Source: Smallanthus sonchifolius (lineage: Eukaryota > Streptophyta > Magnoliopsida > Asterales > Asteraceae). Taken from it: a stretch of DNA of 64,000 nt. The stretch spans positions 29,603,001 through 29,667,000 of the forward strand of contig CM042035.1 of assembly GCA_023525975.1 (NCBI GenBank), given 5' to 3'. How positions within the stretch are numbered: position 1 is the first letter of the stretch; the number at the start of each line of letters is the position of its first letter. Below are positions 32,256-43,054 of the stretch, in pieces. A program made the translations under genes and the position numbers. The notes under the pieces were generated by a model. It was given only the letters and a program-made list of their open reading frames with translations, was not told where the DNA came from and searched no databases.

Positions 32256-32489
32256 AGTAATATTTTCGTTAAGTTATGTATTTTCGTTTAACAATTAATA
32301 TATTTTGGATCATTTTGTTGTTGTATCGATTGTTTAGATAATTATTAAAATTTTATGATGTATTTTCTTAAATACTTGTTTAACAGTAGGCTAAATCAAT
32401 TAAACCATTCGGCTTAATCTATTAAAACAGTAGGCGCAATCAGTTAAATACTTGTATAACATTTTAAAACATAAAATTCAATTAAAAAC

Positions 32490-32705
32490 ATAAAATAAAG
32501 GTTTACAATAAAAGTAAATTAAAATACAAATTAATTCTAAGGTTTACAATAAAAGTAAATTAAAATACAAATTAATTCTAAGGCTTACAATAAAAGTAAA
32601 TTAAAATACAAATTAATTCTAAGGTTTACAATAAAAGTAAATTAAAATACAAATTAATTTTAAGACTTACAATAAAATTAAATTAAAATACAAATTAATT
32701 TTAAG
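32490..32705. repeat. Tandem repeat, 53 bp unit, about 4.5 copies
   Basis: Units AAGGTTTACAATAAAAGTAA-ATTAAAATACAAATTAATTCT follow one another, nearly identical on the left and diverging on the right. Located just after the end of the minus-strand acidic ORF. Confidence 0.9.
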
Positions 32706-33003
32706 GACTCCAACGGGCGTCTAAATCGGTCGTATCATCTTCAAATGGATCCCAAGTAGGAGTAAAACAACCGCCTCCATCTTGTGCTTCATTCAGTTCA
32801 TTCATCGTCGCCCAATCTTCGTCGTAGTCGTATAAATCGTCAACTCTAACAGTTTCTTGTTGTTTAGACGTCTGGTGATCTACAACGTTATTCTGATGAT
32901 CGTCAACATTATTCGGCACATCTTCGGTAGGAGGAGTGTTCGGTTCATCAACAAAATTCTTCTAAAAAATTTACTCTCGAGGAGTTTTAGGAACATTTTC
33001 CAT
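32701..33003 (-). pseudogene. Small acidic ORF of the MULE
   Basis: From ATG at 33003 the frame reads MENVPKTPRE, then two stops, then EPNTPPTEDVPNNVDDHQNN...DLYDYDEDWATMNELNEAQD to the end at 32701; about 100 residues, strongly acidic. It occupies the position of an accessory gene next to the right TIR. Family not recognised. Confidence 0.4.
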
Positions 33004-33164
33004 TTGTAAAATTTTAAGATGTGAAACAACAAAAAAATTTAAGATGTCAAACTATGATTTATATATAAAGTTTATAAAAAAAAGAAAAACACAAGCCGAC
33101 TAAGCAAAAAAGCCAAGCCGGCTAAGCCAAAAAGCTAAGTCATGAACGGAGCCGGCTCATTTTT

Positions 33165-33460
33165 GAAAAAATTCGGAGGCTAAGCCGTCTGTTAGACGGC
33201 TAAACCTGTTTTTAGCCGGCTAACTCAAAAAGATGGCTAAATCTATTTCTAGCCGGCTAGGACACGGCTAATAACGACACGTGTCAAATTCTAATTGGTT
33301 CGTACTCTTACAATTGGAACGTTGGCATGGAATTTTATGCCGGCTAACTTAGCCGGCTTTAGCCACATGTTCAGTGCAATGTCCATGAAACAGTAGGCTA
33401 AATAAGCATGTCTATTTTTGATAAAAATCTTGGTCAAATGTCCATTTTCGTATTTTTCCC
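33165..33460 (-). repeat. Right TIR of the 7.4 kb MULE
   Basis: Inverted copy of 26065-26360. Ends TATTTTTCCC before the target duplication CACATGAGG. Confidence 0.9.
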
Positions 33461-33801
33461 CACATGAGGCGACGGGGTGTTTTTGGACTCATAATGGATG
33501 GAATTCGACATTGGAGAGCATATGCGAAGGATTTCCTATGATTTGTTCACCTTGTGATGTTGGGAAACCGTTGGTTGGAAGATACGTGAGTGACGTTTGG
33601 AAGATCGACGTTTTGTTGGAGGAGGGTCTTGAAAGGGAGGGGATCAAGAGAGCGGTGAAACGAGTAATGTTGGATAAAGAAGGTGAAGAGATACGCGACA
33701 GAATAAATCTTTTGAAGGAGGAGGTGAATATGTCTTTTGATGAAGGTGGATCTTCACATCGGTCGCTAAAGAATTTGATTAGTTACATTTCATCGTCTTA
33801 G
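33461..33801 (+). pseudogene. UGT76-like pseudogene, C-terminal piece
   Basis: Resumes at HEATGCFWTHNGWNSTLESI, the second half of the PSPG box, followed by CEGFPMICSPCDVGKPLVGR and the C-terminal helices to NLISYISSS-stop. The frame is open. The usual Asp-Gln at the end of the PSPG box, which contacts the sugar, is Gly-Lys here, so activity may have been lost before or after the MULE insertion. In the intact family the product would glucosylate small molecules in the cytosol. Confidence 0.88.
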
Positions 33802-33974
33802 CTAAATGATGACGGAATATGGGTAACTCGGTTACCAAATTCATATGTAGATCAGTGGGAATGTTGATAAACGGGTGAAAAAAGGCACTAAATCTCAATT
33901 TGATTTTGAAAACTTTTCTTGATTTTTATTTAATAAGTAAATCGTGAGTTGTCACCAATTTATACGATTGATTA

Positions 33975-35604
33975 GGCTAAGGGGACTACCTCCATATTTT
34001 CACACCCTTCCACGTCAGCGGCACATCAGATTTTACAGCTTTTTCACATTCTCCACATCATAGGAAAATGGTTTCACATTTCCACACTGTCACGTCATTT
34101 TCTTTTTCTAATTTAATTAATTTTCTATAACAATTTAAATAAAAATAAAAAATAACATTACAATTAAAAAAACATTACATTTAAAAATAAAAAACATTAC
34201 ATTTAAAATAATAAAAAAACATAATATTTAAAATACTAAAAAACTAACATAAAAACTAGTTAATCATCCGAAAGGTGTTGCCGCCTAAGTCGTGCACGGA
34301 TCTTGGCTTGCAAAGCTAGGACGTATTCGAGATGTTCACCCGAAAGGTGTTGGGTATTCAACGTCAACACCTTTAAATCCTCTCGTTCATTTTCTTCCTC
34401 CTGAAGTTTGATTTTTTTTATTTTCAACGGCCCTCTATCTTCACCAACACTTTATCCAATTTTTCATCTGTAGCCGAGGATGCCGTAGCTTTCTCCTTTC
34501 CTTTTTGTTTTTCTTTATCCCTCCCGATTGGACGTGGAGGTTCATCTTCCTCATACTCTTCGGAAGCTTCATTGAGATTGATGTAACAACGTGCTTCCGG
34601 TCAGCTAGTCGGTGTCCCTTCCCGATCGGTTGACTTTCTTTTTGACCCCGTCGATTGGAATGGAAGCATCTCCGGCACTTTATGTCATTGTGAACAATTC
34701 CTAAGAACTTCCCAACAATGTAAAAACTTGAAATGTTGTTTTTCTTCATCTCGATATTTTTGTAAACAAGCGTTCAAGATATCGGCGTCGTTTTCGCCAC
34801 TTTTGCGGTTATTGCTTCGGTTATTATGTATAGCGCAAAACTTCGCCGTTTTTGTACGTATCTCTCGCCACTTTGAAGTTAATGTGTCTATTGAGCGGTA
34901 ATCTCCATGATTCATTTTAGTGAGTAACTTTTGTAAAATTCGTTCCCACAGAGCGTTTCCGACAATTGGGATCCTTGGATACATCCACCCACGCTTTAAC
35001 TAACGCCTCTTCCTCGTTGCGTGTCCACTTTTGAGGTCCACTAGATGCACCTACTTTTTTTCTTTTTGCGAGATGATCCGGATTGGGTTTCGGGAACAAC
35101 CTCGGCTTGGGTTTCGGGAACGACCTCGTGTTGGGTTTCGGGTTCGTTCTCGAATAAAGGTGTGTAATCTTGTTGTGGTGATGGTGGAGGTTGTTGAAAA
35201 AAAAGGAGACTGGTTGTTGTAATTGATAGTTCCAAAAACCGAATTGTGGGGAGTCGCCTTGAAAATATTGACTGGGAGGCGGTGGAGGCATCCAAAACGG
35301 ATAGGTGTTCGGTTAGTTGGGATTGTTGAGGTCCATAACTTTTAAAAAGAAATGATGGTTTAGAGAGAATTGTAGGTTGGTTTTTATAAATTTTATGGTT
35401 TATAATATGGGTATATATAGAGTTTTTAAATTTTAAAAAAAAAATAGAACTAGCCGTTACCTACGACATCATTTCAAATAGGCAAATTTGGTTCAATCCA
35501 CGCCGTGGAGATTCGCAAGGTGAAGGGCCACGCCAGGCTGACGTGGTGTTCCACGCCGCCACGTCACCACCCACACCAGTTTCACGTACCCACTCCCCTC
35601 AGCC
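33975..35604 (-). mobile_element. PIF/Harbinger element with a decayed Myb/SANT ORF
   Basis: Ends GGCTAAGGGGACTACC and, reversed, GGCTGAGGGGAGTGGGTA, flanked by TTA (33972-33974, 35605-35607). 1630 bp. Its single gene points left. No transposase. It is a second, different family from the one at 5385, but of the same build. Confidence 0.8.
34436..35336 (-). pseudogene. Myb/SANT-like protein of the Harbinger element, decayed
   Basis: Begins MDLNNPN-stop-PNTYPFWMPPP, then a Gln/Phe-rich N-terminus, a repeat of PKPNTRSFPKPKPRLFPKP, the SANT-like helix KWTRNEEEALVKAWVDVSKD, ALWERILQKLLTKMNHGDYR, SIDTLTSKWREIRTKTAKFC and FKFLHCWEVLR. Several frameshifts and stops follow; a Lys/Glu-rich end reaches LDKVLVKIEG. 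Same family as the protein at 5644, with low direct identity. Confidence 0.7.
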
Positions 35605-35829
35605 TTAGTTGTTTATTTACTTCCTTAATTTCTTTTATTTACCTTCATAATCCCGAGATTCGACAATAAGTGTCTAATTTAGAATTTCCCTATAAACGAG
35701 ACTTGATGTATTATGTTTAAATAAAATAATATCATATTTTCTTCGTATACACCTTTATATATGTTTTCTCTCAATTGGGTGTTTATTAAAAGTTTGCTAA
35801 AAATATCTAAGTACTCAAACTGTACCAGA

Positions 35830-36397
35830 AACAAAAATAATATAATGTTCGATCCACTTTCACTATTTGCTATTTATGAGAATAAAAAAATATATAACTA
35901 TATAAGGACAATGCTGTTAAAATCGGTATAGCTGGCCGAGTATTCGGTACTCGGTAGGGTGGTCAACTCGACAACATTACTCGGAATCGATCAAACTCTG
36001 AGCTAGTCGGTCCAATTCGGAGTAAGTCGGTCCAACTCGGTCGAGTCGGATTTTCGTTGTTTCTCACATAGATACATTGAAATACGATAATTAATGATTA
36101 CTATGTCGAACAAAAATAATATAAAGTTCGATCCACCTTCACTGTTTGCTATTTATGAGAATAAAAAATATATAACTATATAAGGACAATGTTGTTAAAA
36201 TAGATCTAGCCGGCCAAGTATTCGGTACTCGGTACGCTGGTCAACTCGACAACATTACTCGGAATCGATCAAACTCTGAGCTAGTCGGTCCAACTCGGAG
36301 TAAGTCGGTCCAACTCGGACAACTCGGTCAAGTCGGATTTTCTTTGTTTTTCACAGAGATACATTAGAATATGATAATTAATGATTTCTATGTCGTC
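35830..36397 (+). repeat. Tandem duplication, unit about 280 bp
   Basis: Two copies start AACAAAAATAATATAA(T/A)GTTCG at 35830 and 36109 and end TTAATGATT(A/T)CTATGTCG. Each carries ACTCGG/AAGTCGG/GGTCCAACTCGG runs (a MITE-like part). No coding potential. Confidence 0.85.
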
Positions 36398-36429
36398 TAT
36401 AATATTAAAGAATGAATATTAATTTTTGA

Positions 36430-36746
36430 AATACTTTAGAATTTGAACATGTATTCTTTTGATTTATATTGATAGATCAGGGTGAAAAATATCAATATAA
36501 CCTTTTTAAATCTTTATGTATATATTTTAAATATATAAAAATATATATTACATATACTAAGGATAGAAAACAAAATTCAAAATATGTAAAAATTAATACA
36601 TAATTGGGTTTCAAAAATACGTTAATTATATTTAATGTAACTTGACTTTCATTTACTATTTGATTGTAAATAAAAGTTAAATAATTTGATTTCAAAGTTT
36701 TTTATAATAAGGGATAATTTAAAATAAATGTGTTTTATTTGTATAA
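36430..36746 (-). mobile_element. Helitron copy, part 1 (split by the RT element)
   Basis: Homologous to 25130-25390 up to GTTTTATTTGTATA. The rest lies at 41543-41690. The join is exactly the 9 bp target duplication of the inserted element. Confidence 0.6.
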
Positions 36747-39700
36747 GAGTTAAATACAGTTTTAGTCCAAGTGGTTTGATAAAAATAACCATTTCAGTTT
36801 AAAAGTTTAAATTTGACCTTTTTAATCCAATATTTTTAGTTTTGTAATCATTTTTATCCAATTTGTTAACAACGTTAGTTTTATTTCATTAAAGTCAATG
36901 TAAAAGGAATACGGTGATAGCATAAAATTAAAAGCAAAATTACTCTCTCAACTCTACTCTCTCTGTCTCTCTAACCAAACCCTAAATCTAGACCACCTCC
37001 CCCACCGGCCACCACCACACCTACTCCGTCGTCCACACCTGCTCCCCACCATCACACCTGCTCTACTGCCCACACATGCTCCGCTGCCCACACCTAGTAA
37101 CTTATTTTTGTTTGGACCCTAAATCCAGCGACATGGATGGGAACCCAAATCAAGACTGAAGGGATCATCGGTGATATGTTTTCCATCGTTACTCACCTGT
37201 ACCTTTTTTAAGGTATCAAATCAGGAATATACGAAAACGAAATGGATTTTGGGGATGAAAAACGATCAGACATTTCCCTAACCTCAAGAGTTGTTCAAAT
37301 CGAGGAGAAATTAACCATCGCAGCTTCAAATCTATGAGAAATTAACCATTATACCTTCAAATACAGAAATACCCTAACCAAAAGTATGATTAAAAAAAAC
37401 CAAAGAGATTCCAGGTGCAAACGTCTTCTTCACAATCAACTTATATGGTAACTTCACATTCATCTTCTTCATTGGAGGTTGTAGAATCCCTAATTTCATT
37501 TCGTTTCACCATCTGTATCGAAAAGGGTGGGGTTAGGTTAACGAAAAACGATAATGGGGTGGGGTTTGCAGTCCGAAGGTGGAGGCCGAAGGGTGGGCGA
37601 CAGAGGTTGCGGAAGGAGGGTGGGTGCCAGAGGTGGCGGCAGGAAGGTGGGTGCCGGAGGTGGCGGCAGGAGCCTTCTTGATTTCCAATTTCCATTTGTT
37701 TACTATACAGTGGCAGGTAAACGGGCAACAAGTTGTGCTGCAACCCCCTTTTGAATAGCAAAACCGATCCTACTAAAAACAAAGTTTTGGGTCTTAGAGG
37801 CTGAAATATTACTATGCACGACTCGTTGAACCCTGTTTAGGAATTCCACTGCCTCCGGTGCTAGGAACCCAAAAGTATCAAAAGCAAAAGGGATAAACAC
37901 GTGTTGGTTCTCTAAACAAGCTTTCTCGTGTTTAGCAACTTTGCCTGATTCCGCCTTTAAAGCAGCATGACCCGCCACAACCCCATTGTCCCTAAGCCCC
38001 ACAAGAGGGGACACTCCTGTAAGGTCCACACAAGCATGTTTCCCCCCTGACCAACCAAACACCAAAATATCAGCCGGCCTCAGAGTAGACCTCCCTTCAA
38101 GCGGATCTGTAAGAAAGTTCACGGGAGCCTCTTTTTTAGCAGAAATTCCTGCCCGTTTGAGAACATCACAAAGAACATCCCTAACCAAATCATGCCTGTA
38201 TTTAAACTCGGGTAACTCTTTGCAATGGACCGCATGATCGCCAAAAGGATCCAAACAAGCCTTGCGACAAACTGGGCAGGGCTCATCAGTCGGAAACAAG
38301 GGGATCATTAGCCGATACTTGAGGATAGCCCGATACTCCACAGCCGACATATGCTGACCTAGTCCTTCAATGGGGATAACTGTTAGAAAATCTTGAGCCC
38401 GAGGAGCCCGGAGACATTCAAACACCGCTTTTTGACGAGGTGATAAATCAAACTTTACTTCCAAATTCTGGACGATTCTGCTAAATAAGGCATTCGCCAA
38501 AGCATGTTGGGCTTTAGGGGGGCGGTGTCCTTATTAGAGAAACCGCTAAGATCGAAATCAGGAAGGGACATGCGCAAGCGATCCATCGCACACCCATAAT
38601 CAGAGTCTAACCCATCAATATTACAACCCCGAAGAATGTGGTCCTGTAAACTCCAAGATTGTGTCCTCGAGGCCACAAATGCATAAGTAGATACATCCTG
38701 AGCCACACATAAACCCAAACCCCCGAAACGGTTTGGAAGTGATGCCAACCTCCATTGAAAATCCCCAAAAAAAGCACCACCACAAACCACAATATCCTCG
38801 ATCGAATCCCGGAGGCCCTTGTCAAAAATTGAAACAGCTTCCCCCACATACATAGGCTGGCATGTTCTAAGGCCGAATAATAGCTTTGCAACTCCCATAC
38901 ACGAGCGGAGCAAAAGGAGCTCGCATTGAGGGTCCCGCAAACGTGGGAGACAGCTCATCAGTTCCACCGCACAAGAAGCCCTTTTCACAGCCAAATTACT
39001 GATGAACCCAGCATCTCTGCTAACGGCGCCCCAATGAGTTTCACACCCAACACTGGCCTTCCAATCTCACGAGGGAACAATATCTTGTACCTTCACCCCA
39101 TTGCACGACGGCCAAAAAACTTCCGTTTTCTTGACGTTAAGTTCAAGGCCCAAACGGGGCCCCTCCGACCTGATAATATCTAGGGCTTTAGCCACCTCTT
39201 TAGCGTCTCCGATAATCGTACCATCATCTAGGTACCAAGCATGGAAGAGAAGCTTGCAGCAATCCCTAATCTGATGAACCAGCGGATGCAAAATTAAGGC
39301 AAAAAGGAGAGGCCCCAAAGGGTCCCCCTGTTGAACCCCAGTGGTGGACCAAATATGGTCATCACCCACATATAACCTAGCCGGCTGCCCATATAAAAAA
39401 TCCACCCATAGCGAAATGGACGGGCATCGGGTCCGAACCTCTTGCAGGAGGGCAGTCCTATCCACTAAGTTGAAAGCATTGGAGAAATCGACGGTAAGCA
39501 TAGCCAACGATCCATCCGAGTGAAACTCATTTAAGAACCTGTTCGCGCTATGGAGCACAGCCTCTGCCCCATTGGGAACTCCCACCCCAAATTGAAAGTC
39601 ACCCAGATATTTAGCCATCTCCTTCCCAACACCCCTCATGGCCACCTTAGAGACCAATCTCCTCCAGATCGCACCTACGACAATAGGTCTAATCCCGTTG

Positions 39701-41542
39701 TCCGGTTTGAGCAGCGGTGTGAGAGGGGCCGAGGCAACGAACTCCGCCAATCCCCTAGGGCATCTCCCCCCGAAGCATAAATTAACCACCACAGAAATAA
39801 CCTTGAGCAAGTCAACGGCGATCGTAGACCCCTCTCCACAAAGAGCATCCAAAATATGTTGGGCTCTCAATCCGTCCCTCCCACAAGAGGTCCATTTGGG
39901 GAAAGCTTTAATGCATTCAAGCACGACATCATCATCCACAACAAGTGGAGGCTCGGAAAGTAAGGAAACAGGCATAACCGGAGGGGGCAGGATGGGATGC
40001 TTTGCCATCAACACTTTCATAGTATCATTACCGAAAGGTGCAACCCCTGAAGAGCATAATACTTTGACCGCCGCAGTGAAATGCCCATCCGCAACTTTCC
40101 GCAAACATTTTTTAACATTGTTGCACGCCATAGAATTATCGGATCCAGGGATAAGCTCTACACGACACGTGCTCGGCCCCAAAGGTTGGGCAAAAAGCGA
40201 ATGGATGAGCTCCTCGAAACCATCCCCATCACGCCAAGCTGCCAGCGACCGCTGAATACTATGACATTGCAAAGACTTCCTATTACCAGACCTGCGCTCC
40301 TGACGGTTAGAAGGCCTGAAAACTCGCAACGTGCAACGCGGTAACAACAAGAGTCTCACCCATGCCTCAACAGAGTCTGGCATAGCCGCCACTTTACCGA
40401 GGGCAGCAGTTAATGTCTGGGCAAACGCCATCCGGCAATTTTGAGGGATGCACTTAACAGTCGTGATAGGAAGAGAGAAGACGCGTTCCAGGAGAACCCC
40501 GTCCACAACCACCCCTCCCAAAGGAACAACTTCCCTCCCAACATTCGGCTTAGGAATCCCCACTATAAACTCCTCTGCATCTCCCGCAACCCGTTTGAAA
40601 CGGGCTATCCCATCAACATGGTGGCATGCCCGACTGAGAGCATGCAGGCACATACACACCCCGCACAGCCACTGGCCTGATAACTTTAAAGCCTCACCAA
40701 CCGAAACAAACAAATCATAATCCGTAGAGACCGCTTCCCGCAAGGTCCCTTTCCGATCATCTGATGACAAATGGAGTCGCTTGATATGTGCAACCAACCG
40801 AGGAAACCCCTTGGATCCCGACATTCCATCTGGGCAGCAATGGAAACCTTTAAATGGACACAGCCAAACACCTACCTCCAATGGAGGAACCACCCTGTCA
40901 TCCTGAATCCCAGACATAACAACAGCTCCTGACAAAACCCCCGAGCTATGAAACCAAACCAAAATCAGACCACAAACCCAAAAACACTCACTAGCAAGGT
41001 AAATATAAACCTCACCACCAAACCACAACCCTAACCCCCCCTCCCCCTCCACCCATCCGATTCGGGGAGACTACATGCTGGACACTACATAACAAAATTC
41101 AAAATCAGGTCAAACCGGAAGTTCACCTTCAATGTTGGAGAAGAAAGGTCGCCGAACAGGAAGTTCGCCTTCAAAGAGAGAGGTTCATTAAACCCTTACA
41201 TACCAAGAATGCCGATGAGAGGTTCAATACCAAGAATGCCGAGAGAGGTTCAATAAACCCTTACAACCAAAATAATATGTTGTGATGATTTGCTCTGTTG
41301 TTTACGCATGTTCCACTTCCTACGATTGCAAACAAATAGAGACCATATTAAAATAATGGATACTGTATTTAACTCTTTGCAAGGGTATTTTCGTCTTTTA
41401 ATAGAAAATTTGGATGGTGTTAGTGGTCTGTACTTTAATTGAAACAAAACTAAAATTATTGGATTAAAAAAATCAAATTTTAACTTTTAGACTAAAATAG
41501 TTATTTTTGTCAAACCACAGGGACTAAAACTATATTTAACTC
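36747..41542. mobile_element. TIR element (Mutator-like) carrying a reverse transcriptase gene
   Basis: Inverted ends GAGTTAAATACAGTTTTAGT and, reversed, GAGTTAAATATAGTTTTAGT extend about 105 bp. The flanks TTTGTATAA (36738-36746) and TTAGTATAA (41543-41551) are a 9 bp duplication with one mismatch. The empty site is seen in the homologous Helitron at 25.37 kb (ATTAGTATAATTAAT). 4.8 kb. The only gene recognised is an RT-like frame on the minus strand; no transposase. 36950-37110 and 37560-37680 are low-complexity, CCACC- and GGTGG-rich. Confidence 0.75.
37703..40917 (-). pseudogene. Reverse transcriptase with zinc fingers and restriction-like endonuclease signature
   Basis: From MSGIQDDRVVPPLEVGVWLC the protein has a C2H2-like finger (C20, C27, H44, H49), a second Cys/His cluster CGVCMCLHALSRACHH, a long linker, then a full RT domain: motif A LTVDFSNAFNLVDR (about 39500), motif B GVQQGDPLGPLLFAL, motif C YLDDG (39223-39235) and LGLELNVKKTEVFW. 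After the thumb come CPVC...DHAVHC (38220-38280) and RPAD followed 14 residues later by D (about 38065-38090), resembling the CCHC plus RPD-x12/14-D nuclease of R2-type non-LTR elements. Frameshifts near 39075, 39020 and 38518 break about 1070 codons. An upstream ATG at 41052 is in frame, but its extension is hydrophobic and less likely. No poly(A) or target-primed end is visible. Confidence 0.75.
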
Positions 41543-41690
41543 TTAGTATAACTAAGATTTTTTTTAAAAATATATTATTATTAAAAAATAAATGTGTATT
41601 TAATAAGAAATAGAGGAAGGAAAAAAATGATGAGTATGAATATGGAGGCGACACGTGGCATGGAAACCTTTATTTATTATATAGTATAGA
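41543..41690 (-). mobile_element. Helitron copy, part 2 with 5' terminus
   Basis: On the minus strand from 41690: TCTATACTATATAATAAATA, then GCCACGTGTCGCC, matching the end at 25521. Continues part 1 at 36430-36746. Confidence 0.6.
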
Positions 41691-42029
41691 TTCACGTAAT
41701 TTGTTATAAATATTAGTAAACTTATGATATTCGACAAATATATAATTTTTTGAAAATTAATTTCCTTATAATTTACCATGACTGAGTACTCTTTGTCCAG
41801 ATCAACTACTCGCACCTCTCTAGTCAACCAACCTCGCAACGTCTAGCGACTTCTGCTAACATTGTATAAAGGAAAAGAAAATGTTTCAAAACCATCATTG
41901 AAGTAGACTCGTAATAAGAGTGACATCTCCCCTGTTTTCAATTATTAATGAAATTAATATGAGTAGGTATTAAAAGTTGGGTAAAATCTCGACACGGGTA
42001 ATTAAGAAGTTGAAAAGCATTGGAAGAAT

Positions 42030-43054
42030 TTTTCTTTAGGCTCTTCAAGTGAAGCTAACAAGATTTTATAGGTGGCGTGGGAGAGAATAATAGCCCAAAA
42101 GGAATGGGAGGATTAGGAACAGGGGTATCCAGTCGATGAACTTAGCCCTTCTCTCGAAGTGGTCGTGGAGGTATAAGAAGAACCCGGAGGCAATGTGGGT
42201 GTCTTTCATTAATTTCTTTCATAGTAGAAGAAGTCCGGAATCATTTCCAGTAAAAAACAAAAGCTATCCCCGACGTTTGGAGCTCAATTCATAAGGTGGC
42301 AACAAAGGAAACTAACATTGATATTTTTAATCTTTTTTTTTTTTGAACGGCAGATCTAACCTACTCATACTCCTAAATTACACCAAATAATTTACCTCAT
42401 GCCTGAGTTTGAACCCAGGACCTCCCATCTAAGAGGCAAGAGCCTCTACCAAGTGGGCTAGTCCCACATTGACGATATTTTTAATCTTTCTAAAAGTTCT
42501 ACATGTAACAGTGAAAAGACGATGTTCAAGTGTGATAAATGGCTTGAAGAGGGAATACCAAAGGACTTTTTTCATAACCTTTCCAAGTTGGAATAGAAAA
42601 AAAAGGGCATTATTATGCGTAAGTCTCGTTGAGGAAAACAATCAAACAAGGTGAATCTAGACAAATTCTGCTTCAAGTTTAAGAGATGTTGAAAAGGCAT
42701 AAATGGAGAGTTGTGAAACTCTAATCAACGTACATAAAATGTCAAAGTCTCAAGATAAATGAATATGTAATGGACATCATTCGGACATGTTTTCAGTTAA
42801 TTCACTTAGATCATTGATTGAAATGGATGCATCAACACAAGATAATATAATCTTTGATTGGTCAAAATGGATCCCAATTAAGTTTAACATTTTTATTTGG
42901 AGAGCCGGGATAGAAAGAATCTCTACTCGGCTGGCGTTATTGGTGAGAAATATACAAGTAAACTCCATGTGCGATTTGTGGGTTGCCGTCGGAATCAGGC
43001 GATCATTTGTGGTTGAACTGCAAATGGGCTGATCAAATTTGGAGTAGAATCTAG
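42030..43054 (+). pseudogene. L1-type LINE C-terminal fragment (RT tail and zf-RVT)
   Basis: Broken frames give SMNLALLSKWSWRYKKNPEA then MWVSFINFFHSRR (42130-42235), the region after the RT domain of plant L1 elements. After a SINE and a frameshift come FSVNSLRSLIEMDASTQDNI, WIPIKFNIFIWRAGIERIST and PCAICGLPSESGDHLWLNCK (to 43050), the zinc-binding RT-associated domain with C-x2-C and H-x4-C. The 5' part, endonuclease and RT core are missing. Confidence 0.78.
42320..42489 (-). mobile_element. tRNA-derived SINE in the LINE fragment
   Basis: The element is 42336-42473 on the minus strand: TGTGGGACTAGCCCACTTGG with box A (AGCCCACTTGGTAGAGG), box B GGTTCAAACTC and a T-run (minus-strand poly(A)) at its left. 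Target duplication GATATTTTTAATCTTT on both sides (42320-42335, 42474-42489), exact over 16 bp. A different SINE family from the one at 8349. Confidence 0.85.

Larger units (their letters stand above)
26065..33460. mobile_element. MULE (Mutator-like, Ulp1-carrying) of 7.4 kb
   Basis: Terminal inverted repeats of about 300 bp (26065-26360, 33165-33460) begin GGGGAAAATACGAAAATGG and, reversed, GGGAAAAATACGAAAATGG. They are flanked by the 9 bp duplication CACATGAGG (26056-26064, 33461-33469), as expected for Mutator. Inside: a MuDR-type transposase (+), an Ulp1-like protease (-), a second Ulp1-like gene (+), a small acidic ORF (-) and two minisatellites. Removing the element and one target copy restores the reading frame of the UGT PSPG box. 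The near-identical TIRs suggest a fairly recent insertion, although the transposase is already dead. Confidence 0.92.

Noticed and set aside
32280..32490. Further gene between the second Ulp1-like gene and the 53 bp repeats
   Set aside because: AT-rich with stops in all frames.
39638..40255. Plus-strand frame of 205 codons opposite the RT gene
   Set aside because: It is a shadow of the minus-strand RT coding region; its peptide shows no domain.
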